Positions 58,701-64,000 of a DNA stretch of 64,000 nt are shown piece after piece. Numbering within the stretch: the first letter of the stretch is position 1; every line of letters begins with the position of its first letter. Both the position numbers and the translations under genes were made by a program. The stretch comes from Sipunculus nudus (taxonomy: Eukaryota; Annelida; Sipuncula; Golfingiida; Sipunculidae): contig CM049321.1 in the NCBI GenBank assembly GCA_026874595.1, positions 17,886,979 to 17,950,978 on the forward strand, given 5' to 3'. Below the pieces are notes generated by a model, which worked only from the letters and a program-made list of their open reading frames with translations, had not been told where the DNA came from and made no database searches.

Positions 58701-61700
58701 TATGAGAGTGGCCTTGACCTTGAATATTGCAATATATGGTGAAAATCACACAAAATCATATATCTCAATAAGGGATGCATGGATTGATCCAAAAATCAAA
58801 TTGACCGAATATCTTGCATAGCTTTGTCTTTTGCGGAAGACAGGTGGCGCCATCTTCTGTCTTTCTCTCATTTTCGTGCCTTTTAATACCCTATCATTGC
58901 CACTTGACAGTACTGTGAGCTTTAGAAGTCTAAAACTAATGGACAGATTAGGCTGAAATTGTGAATGTCCATTGATCTTGGATACCTCCATCTTGTATTC
59001 AAGACTGGTGGCGCTATCTGCAAACGTTTACCGTGGCGTCCATCTGTACATGTGCTTTAGGTGAAAATTGCTCATCTCTCCAGAGTGGTTCAAGGTATTG
59101 GTCTGAAATTTGACATGTCCATCCATCTTGGAAAGTTTATTCGTAAACCAGACAGGTGGCGCCACTTACCTTTCCGTTTTTGTAGAATAAATTATTGCCT
59201 TTTTCTGAGTAGTGATTTTCCCTATTGGCCTGAAATTGTGCCTATCGATAGATCTTGCACTCCTGCATCCTTATTCAAGACTGGTGGCGCCATCTGCAAT
59301 CGTTTGCCGTGCCGTCCATCTGTACATGTGTTTTAGGTGAAAACTGCTTCAATCTCCGGAGTGGTTCAGGGTTGTCTGAAATTTGGCATGTCCATCCATC
59401 TTTGAAAGATTTCTCGTAAACCAGACAGTTGGCGCCACCTACCTTCCCATTTTTGTAGAATAAATTAACTTTTTTCCCAGGAGTGATTTGACCTATTGGC
59501 CTGAAGTTGTGCATATTCATAGACCTTCGTACCCTCCATCTTTTAAACAAGACTGGTGGCGCCATCTGCCATCGTTTTGCAGTGGCGTCCATCTGAACAT
59601 GTGCTTTTGGAGAAAATTGCTCATATCTCCGGAGTTGCTCAAGGTATTGGCCTTAAATTTGGCATGTCTATTCATCGTGTAAAATTTTCTCGTAGACCAG
59701 ACAGGTGGCGCCACCTACCTTTTTTCTTTTTATGTAGAATAAATTAATGCTCTTTTCTTAGGAGTGGTGTGCTGTATTGGTCTGAAACTGTGCATTAACC
59801 ATAGAGCTTGGCCTCCTCCATCTTGTGTGTAAGACTGGTGGCGCCATCTGCCATTTTTGTGTGTGGTGTCCATCTGTACATTTGTTTTAGATGAAAATTG
59901 CTCATATCTGAGGAGTCCTTCAATGTGTTGGTCTCCAAGTTGGCATGTACATCCATCTTGGAGAGTTTTCTCGTCGACCAGACAGGTGACGCCACCTACC
60001 TTACCATTTTTATAGTATAAAATTATCCCCTTTCCATAAGAGTGATTCTTTGTATTGGCAACCATATCTGGTGAAAAACATTGTTTCTCAAGTTGATAGT
60101 TGTTCCATAGTCGCTTGACAAGTGTCAGTATATGCTGCTGAAGATGGGGGATTTTCTTAAAGGGGGGGGGGGATTAGTTGTCTGGCGATACTATAGCACC
60201 CACAGGTGCCAAGAAATAAATATCTAGTTGTTATTACTTTTATTATTGTTTTTATTATTATTATTATAATAACTGTGTAAAAGTACTACTAGAAATATAA
60301 CAACATGTTTCAGATGGTAGAACCGAGAGAGCAATTAAGAAAGAGAGAATGTAAAGTCGGAGACTTATTAACTAAGCACCTAATATCAGAAAGCCGGATA
60401 ATAATAATAATGTTAATAATAATATTAATAATAATAATAATAATGAAGCTAGAGCGGCAGATGAATCACTAACCTGAGAGCTCCACTGAAGAGAACCGCG
60501 AGGAACAAACCCGTTAGCCCTGGGTACTCTAACACGGTTATAATGAAGTACGGCAGGAGCTTGTGTAAAACAATTAAATATGGATAAGAACCATGCATAC
60601 AGAGAACTTAAGACGAGGTTACCGAGTGTAGTACGCCCTTTTAATAAGATACAACACAAAATAGTACAGCTTCCAGGATACGATGTCCCACCTACATAAA
60701 CAACGCCCTTGTCATATATCTATTTTATTATGACAAAAGAATCCGAGCATTATGTGGCATATCATCTAAAATGAAAGACTCTTTAAAGAAGGCTATGTAA
60801 ACTAGTGTGTGATATTTATAAAACCTGCATTATTATATTGAATCATATCTTGGGAATTTCCGAAACCTAAATCGAATTACCAAGCAAATGATTCACCGGT
60901 GCTTATTTAACGTCTACGAATGATCCCGCTTGGTAACAGACAAACCTTACCTGATTGGAATTAGTGATAATATGACTTCTAAGAGGGTCGCATCCTTCCT
61001 TCGCAAAATATGCATACATAGCCAGCCCGCAGAATACAACCAGCACAGCAAGTATACAGTAATACACGGAACATATCACCAGGGCACTGTATGTGAGATC
61101 ATTTGAAAAACATTCAGGTATGAACAATACTGCGCATAATCAAATTTTGTTACTGATTGTTTGTCTGCAATAATCCGTACCAAAAATGTCTTTGCGAATT
61201 ATCAAGCTTAAAACCTTAATAAAAGGAGAATTATTAGCCATTACCATAAAAAATGCAGAAAAACCTGTGAAGATATAATGTTCATCCAAGGAACATGAAA
61301 AAACAAAATTATCTTAAATAAAAACAAAGTTCGTATAAGCAACCCCATAACGTAATATCTTAAGATGAAAATAGCATATGTCCAAGTAACCCCAAAACGT
61401 AATGCTTTACGATAAATATAGCATTCGTACAAGGAGCCCCACAACGTAATACTTTACGATAGCTATAACATTCGTCCAAGTTACCCCAAAAAGTAATACC
61501 TTACGATTAATAAAACATTCGTCCAACTCACCCCAAAACGTAATACCTTTTACGATAAATATAGCATTCGTCCAAGTAACCCCAAAACGTAATGCCTTAC
61601 GATAAACATAGCATTCTTCCAAGTTTCTTGTGACCCGACAACGTAATACCATATCTGTAGTAGGGTCCTAATTTGATACTCACATTTTTGCCTTCCTCAT

Positions 61701-63516
61701 TGTAGGCAGTGCACAGTACCGCTGTACGGCCGTCTGGTTCGTACCTACATGCGACATGATAAAGAACGCTCGTCCAATCACAAGCGGCCAGAAAGTCATC
61801 CGTTTGGTTGGATCGATTGAAAAGCTAAAAGAAGTTAATAAATACTACAGATCTTTCAGCATTTTGTTTAAAATTATAAAGCTACAGAATAATATCTATC
61901 TGAACTTTTAAATCTTCCTTTAACATAAAAAGATACCCCCCCTAAAAAAGTTATGGTTCTCAGGCACCAACCGCGTCCATTTTAACCCGCCGCAACAAAA
62001 ATTATTCAAAAAGATAAAAGAATACAATTTTGATAAGATTTCCTTTGCTATGTAGTACTTTAACCTATTTAGCGAAAACAAAGTCTGTAATTATCAAGCT
62101 TTCCCTGATCATATGACATTTTTTATCGAAACACACCAAACAAGGTACCAAAATAAATCGCCCGCCCGCACTGATTTAAAAAAAGTGCTTGAAAACCATA
62201 CCCTTTTTTGGCTCAATAGGAGGTAAATTAAAATATGGTAAATTTAAACACGAAATTATTAACAACCTGGAAGTGTAAATGAATATAGACAAGCACAGAC
62301 ACCAGGAAAGCCGTCGGGTCTTATAACAGAAAACCCATGTTCGATATGATTTTGTTCAAAAGTCCAAAATGAAGGTAATCAATTTAACTTACTCGAAGAA
62401 GGTCAAACGTCCTCCTTGTCCTGCGATTTTCCATACTTCGCTCGGCCCACCCACTCGTATAGTTCCCTGTGATTCAGGTTGGGTAACATGAGAAAATGCA
62501 AATTTTCCACTTTGTGATAAATATGTACATAAATGAACCTAATAGACAACACTTCTTCAAAATGGAGTTTTGAACCCCTGGTTCAACATCTTTCGTTTTT
62601 CACTTTGTTAAGTGAAAAAATGAAGATGTCCAAATTCACAGTGAAAGAACGCAGTCTTCTACTAATTAAGATACCTTCTTACGCAATTAAGTCACTGGCC
62701 TCTTATCTTTGTCTGTCATAAATATATGTGTCTTTGATAAGAAAAAAATGTTAAAATGTTAAAATATGTAAAAAGCTGACTAACACAGGAGGTTTGAAAT
62801 CGAAGAAAAATATAATGGATTTCAAATATCGAGTTTCAGTAGGCCTAGTCTAAAATCCTATATTGTCATCAAAATATGTTCTTTCAACCTCTGTCTTGAG
62901 GGCAGGTGCAACAAGAGTGAAATAATATATTAATCCTAGCCCTGTCTGGGCTTTAGTAAATCTTACTCATTGTATCGAATGGGCCAGTCTGTATTAATTA
63001 CGTACCAATACCATAACAATAAAAACGCCAGAGAACAGGACGAATCCCTGGAATACGTCAGTCAACACAACGGCTTTCATCCCTCCCTGCAGTAAAAGGA
63101 ACGTCGTCTCTGAAATTACTATTACCATCGTCTTTAACAATATCAAGAGTTTCAAAACGTGAATCTTCAGATATTGCAAAGGCAGGATGCTTTAATATAG
63201 TATTACAAATGTCAAACTATCTTCTACTGTATTAATTGTTTGAAGACGGTAATCTTGGTCAAAGTGTATGATTTTCAGTCAATTCACTGGATGCTACCAG
63301 AAACTGCTACCTTGTCCAAACTTAACCAATTTTAGTCAGTGTACTTTTTGAATCATTAGGGACTTATCAAACTTCTTATACTACTCTTATATTGAGAGAT
63401 AATAGACCATGAACTTGGGAAAATAAGTTGATATAGAAAAATACTAACTAAAGTGGTGTAGAAATTAGTGACGACACCAGCGATAATTATGCTGCCCCAC
63501 ACAGGAAAACCAGTTA
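50152..63516 (-). CDS. Sodium:solute symporter, SLC5 family (SMCT/SMVT-like; gene span, 13 visible exons, 5' end missing)
   Basis: A plasma-membrane Na+-coupled transporter. Thirteen - strand exons, from 63449-63516 to 50152-50313, join with matching phases into 473 residues; about 130 N-terminal residues of the usual 600 lie upstream of the window. Landmarks in visible numbering: VTGFPVWGSIII and FYTTLGGMKAVVLTDVFQ (about 1-36), GGRLTFFDFSIDPTKR, VGTNQTAVQRYCALP (about 101-115), LFSGALSSLSSSMNSLSAVT (TM8 region, about 190-209, Ser residues of the Na2 site kept), FIYGVLAIAMSFLMQ, GSLVPCSNE, then a last TM, a Cys cluster and an acidic C-tail ending RTFHV. GGMKAVxxTDVFQ and NQTAVQRY suit SLC5A8/12/6 better than sugar transporters. 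The substrate (lactate, short-chain acids, vitamins) cannot be fixed from sequence. The introns carry a MITE of each of two families, a Helentron-like element, a SINE and a large minisatellite. Confidence 0.93.
50339..50381. repeat. (TA)n microsatellite next to the SLC5 last-exon acceptor
   Basis: About 21 TA units, beginning about 25 bases upstream (on the - strand) of the acceptor of exon m at 50314. Confidence 0.95.
50382..51759. other. Last SLC5 intron, part without recognised features
   Basis: AT-rich intronic DNA with no exon or repeat family seen. Confidence 0.4.
51760..54331. repeat. 29-bp minisatellite, about 88 copies
   Basis: Unit: GTCAGAGTGAGATATCCTGT followed by GATATTACT. Variants occur at few positions (G/A in GTCAG/ATCAG, C for T in TTACC, GAGAGATCC, GTCAGTGTG) and some units lose bases. 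Variant strings recur in blocks, pointing to higher-order duplication. 29 is not a multiple of three and there is no ORF. It lies wholly in the last SLC5 intron. Confidence 0.97.
54370..54690 (+). mobile_element. tRNA-derived SINE, family 1 (copy 2)
   Basis: Head GCGTGGTGGATGAAATGG, CGCTGGACTTGTGACCGCA, a decayed B box (TGGGTTGGCATTCCGA), body GGCAAATGTAGAACGAATAA and ACAAGAATGAACAGGCCCGA, 3' part GGATGAGACTGACAAC and GGTGATAT. It matches copy 1 (10598-10943, opposite strand) throughout. It lies in the last SLC5 intron, about 45 bases from the donor of exon l and antisense to the gene. Confidence 0.88.
54736..54875 (-). CDS. SLC5 transporter exon l (Cys cluster)
   Basis: Acceptor TTTTTTTTAG, donor GTAAAC, phase 1 in, phase 0 out. 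It encodes GGADVSKIKTGLVLPLSNYI followed by CCCCPESVRRFLWCG and MDHDKPATTVAE. If the donor is ignored, the frame runs on into an antisense SINE to a stop at 54562. Exon m at 50313 fits this donor in phase and continues a plausible cytoplasmic tail, so the spliced form is preferred. Confidence 0.85.
55365..55471 (-). CDS. SLC5 transporter exon k
   Basis: Acceptor TATACCATCAG, donor GTGAGT, phase 2 in, phase 1 out. It encodes PKDSIFALYRVSFAWMPVIG and SLSVVIVGLIASILT, the last transmembrane helix preceded by the Y-x-[IV]-S-[YF] motif seen in SLC5A8-like proteins. Confidence 0.93.
55672..55762. repeat. (TA)n microsatellite with AAATA interruptions
   Basis: Longest TA tract of the window, in the intron between SLC5 exons j and k. 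Confidence 0.95.
56154..56308 (-). CDS. SLC5 transporter exon j
   Basis: Acceptor CTTTATCAG, donor GTAAGC, phase 0 in, phase 2 out. It encodes a helix with FVGSIVSFALTNWMNIGSYV and an extracellular loop with two N-glycosylation sequons (NCT, NET). Confidence 0.93.
56394..56599. mobile_element. MITE-like element, ends CAGGGGC-GATCCAGG (copy 2)
   Basis: Left end CAGGGGCCGATCCAGGAT, right end CCCCTGGAACCGCTTCTG, inside ACAAAACCTAAAAAAAGGTC and a G-run with GGACCCCTCC. Same order of motifs as 14324-14506. In the SLC5 intron between exons i and j. Confidence 0.78.
57170..57256 (-). CDS. SLC5 transporter exon i
   Basis: Acceptor TTACTTTCCAG, donor GTAAGT, 87 bases, phase 0 both ends. It encodes ISIRVIGSLNGPIKGVMVLG and SLVPCSNEI, equivalent to G-x-x-GPLLG-x-x-x-LG-x-x-xP in the family. 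Another AG (CAATTAG) lies a few bases downstream, but the first AG keeps the frame. Confidence 0.92.
57475..57545 (-). CDS. SLC5 transporter exon h
   Basis: Acceptor TTTTATTTTAG, donor GTATCG, phase 1 in, phase 0 out. It encodes VFIYGVLAIAMSFLMQNLSG and HVMQ, one transmembrane helix with the Y-G-x-L-x-[IL]-x-x-[AS] pattern. Confidence 0.92.
57722..57834 (-). CDS. SLC5 transporter exon g (SSxxNSLSAVTW)
   Basis: Acceptor CTATTTTTAG, donor GTACGA, phase 2 in, phase 1 out. It encodes SSLSSSMNSLSAVTWKDVIE followed by a basic/acidic cytoplasmic loop. The S-S-x-x-N-S segment belongs to TM8, whose serines bind Na+ at the Na2 site in structurally known relatives. Confidence 0.95.
58186..60230 (+). 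mobile_element. Third hairpin-ended element family with a dimeric about 275-bp core
   Basis: 5' end: TGTATCGCCAGACAA followed by AGTCTGGAGATA, a hairpin. Near the 3' end TTGTCTGGCGATAC (60179-60192) is the exact inverse complement of the 5' GTATCGCCAGACAA, followed by a hairpin GCACCCACAGGTGC (60196-60209) and TAGTTGTTATTA. The core has two alternating half-units, one with GACTGGTGGCGCCATCTGC (59003, 59279, 59551, 59833) and one with GACAGGTGGCGCCACCTACC (59151, 59424, 59700, 59981). It lies in the SLC5 intron between exons f and g, in a TTA-rich target. Confidence 0.75.
60474..60559 (-). CDS. SLC5 transporter exon f
   Basis: Acceptor GTTTTACACAAG, donor GTTAGT, phase 0 in, phase 2 out. It encodes LLPYFIITVLEYPGLTGLFL and AVLFSGAL, matching LLPYFV...G-x-x-GLF-x-A-x-x-FSGALS of the family. 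Confidence 0.95.
60951..61086 (-). CDS. SLC5 transporter exon e
   Basis: Acceptor TCACATACAG, donor GTAAGG, phase 2 in, phase 0 out. It encodes a membrane helix (VYYCILAVLVVFCGLAMYAY) and FAKEGCDPLRSHIITNSNQ, the extracellular loop with the family's G-C-D-P motif. Confidence 0.94.
61320..61655. repeat. 47-bp tandem repeat, about 7 diverged copies
   Basis: Landmark CCCCAAAACGTAAT followed by GCCTTACGATAAATATAGCA and TTCGTCCAAGTAA, spacing about 47 bases, in the SLC5 intron between exons d and e. It begins about 30 bases after the exon d donor. Confidence 0.9.
61684..61824 (-). CDS. SLC5 transporter exon d (GTNQTAVQRY)
   Basis: Acceptor TTCTTTTAG, donor GTGAGT, phase 2 both ends. It encodes DFSIDPTKRMTFWPLVIGRA, then FFIMSHVGTNQTAVQRYCAL and PTMRKAK. 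NQ-x-x-VQRY-x-[AS] is strongly conserved in SLC5A5/6/8/12. Confidence 0.96.
61945..62212 (-). mobile_element. MITE-like element, TIR GGTTCTCAGGCA (copy 2)
   Basis: Inverse-orientation copy of 2687-2951: left AGTTATGGTTCTCAGGCACC, right AGTGCTTGAAAACCATAC, inside GCCCGCCCGCACTGATTT and GTACTTTAACC. No G-run here (GCGGCGGG in its place). In the SLC5 intron between exons c and d. Confidence 0.82.
62393..62466 (-). CDS. SLC5 transporter exon c
   Basis: Acceptor TGAATCACAG, donor GTAAGT, phase 0 in, phase 2 out. It encodes GTIRVGGPSEVWKIAGQGGR and LTFF, the loop that in SMCT-type proteins reads G-G-x-x-x-[VI]-W-x-x-A-x-x-G-G-R-L-x-F. Confidence 0.92.
63006..63086 (-). CDS. SLC5 transporter exon b (GGMKAVVLTDVFQ)
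   Basis: Acceptor TTTTACTGCAG, donor GTACGT, 81 bases, phase 0 both ends. It encodes GGMKAVVLTDVFQGFVLFSG followed by VFIVMVL. GG-[LM]-KAVxxTDVxQ is a hallmark of the sodium:solute symporter family. Confidence 0.95.
63449..63516 (-). CDS. SLC5 transporter exon a
   Basis: On the - strand: acceptor TTTGTTTCAAG, donor GTTAGT. Phase 1 in, phase 0 out. It encodes VTGFPVWGSIIIAGVVTNFY and TTL, a transmembrane helix that in SLC5A8-like proteins directly precedes GGMKAV. It is the first transporter exon recognisable in this window; 63517-64000 shows no further one. Confidence 0.88.
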
Positions 63517-64000
63517 CTTGAAACAAAGAAGATATATGCACAATTGAACGACATCTTTTCTATTACTTTAAACTTCAAGACTTCTAGTTAATACAGAGTC
63601 AACCTATCATGATCCGCAATAAAGTCATGGTATTCTTCCTGTACCGTATATGTTTACGTGGTCTGACAAATATTCATTGAATAATGTCTAATCCTACTGA
63701 TTAGAGAGCTCGTCTAAGATATGCATTGAGTTACATAATGCACTGAATAGGGAGAGATGAATATTGGCTCTTTTGTGTTGAAGGACAGTTTTCTTTTTTC
63801 TCTTTGCCACCACAGGTAAGGGGGTATTTTCCATAAGTCGTAGGGATGTTCACTTGCTCCGGAGTCAAACGGAAGTTTCTGTTAGTTGATTAGGATTGGG
63901 AGATCTTTATAACATTGTTTGAGACCAGAACATTTAGAGCCTTGAAGAAAACTAAGGATTTTTACAGAAGCCCCACAAGAGTAACAGTACATACGGGACA
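63517..64000. other. Upstream SLC5 intron, nothing recognised
   Basis: The missing 5' exons of the transporter should lie beyond 64000; no exon was found in this end piece. Confidence 0.45.

Noticed and set aside
61407-61652. 81-codon - strand ORF with FGVTWTNAIFIVK repeats
   Set aside because: Translation of the 47-base tandem repeat in an SLC5 intron.

Overview
The window is eukaryotic DNA: AT-rich, with GT-AG introns and very dense interspersed and tandem repeats. The repeat style (GTCC/GTCT-rich elements beginning TTTTTAGCTCAGCTGA, AGGTCAAAGGTCA-rich tandem repeats, tRNA-derived SINEs) and the gene content point to a mollusc, most likely a bivalve. That assignment is inference; no sequence names the species.

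Three protein-coding genes can be rebuilt exon by exon with consistent splice phases. (1) A DED-containing initiator caspase of the caspase-8/10 type on the + strand (visible exons 3585-29466). Its 5' end lies outside the window; the reading frame then runs through a death-effector domain, a long Q/N/P-rich linker, p20 and p10 to a stop at 29464-29466. All catalytic residues are present. (2) A complete two-exon PLAC8/cornifelin-family gene on the + strand (46196-48502, 107 aa). (3) Thirteen 3' exons of a sodium:solute symporter (SLC5 family, closest in motifs to monocarboxylate/multivitamin-type SLC5A8/12/6) on the - strand (63516 down to 50152). It includes a short last exon beyond a 4.4-kb intron that holds a 2.6-kb minisatellite. 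PLAC8 and the transporter converge on a 1.65-kb intergenic gap.

Layout: 1-3.6 kb diverged tandem repeats and a MITE; 3.6-29.5 kb caspase gene, whose first visible intron (12.8 kb) holds a complete Helentron-like element, two SINEs, a MITE and minisatellites; 29.5-31.8 kb caspase 3' flank; 31.8-42.7 kb a nested pile of related elements with no genes; 42.7-46.2 kb quiet intergenic DNA; 46.2-48.5 kb PLAC8; 50.2-63.5 kb the transporter, whose introns carry a further mobile element family each plus the minisatellite; 63.5-64 kb nothing recognised.

The three genes are not an obvious functional system. The most interesting structure is in the repeats. Several unrelated families share one architecture: a 5' hairpin, a tandem-repeat core, a subterminal inverted copy of the 5' hairpin arm, and (in most) a 3' hairpin followed by CTTGT. 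There is a filled/empty SINE site pair between two copies of one element, an internal gene-conversion tract, nested insertions into T-runs, and a palindrome around GGTGGCGCCACC kept across otherwise different repeats. No new defence, CRISPR-like or gene-cluster system was found.
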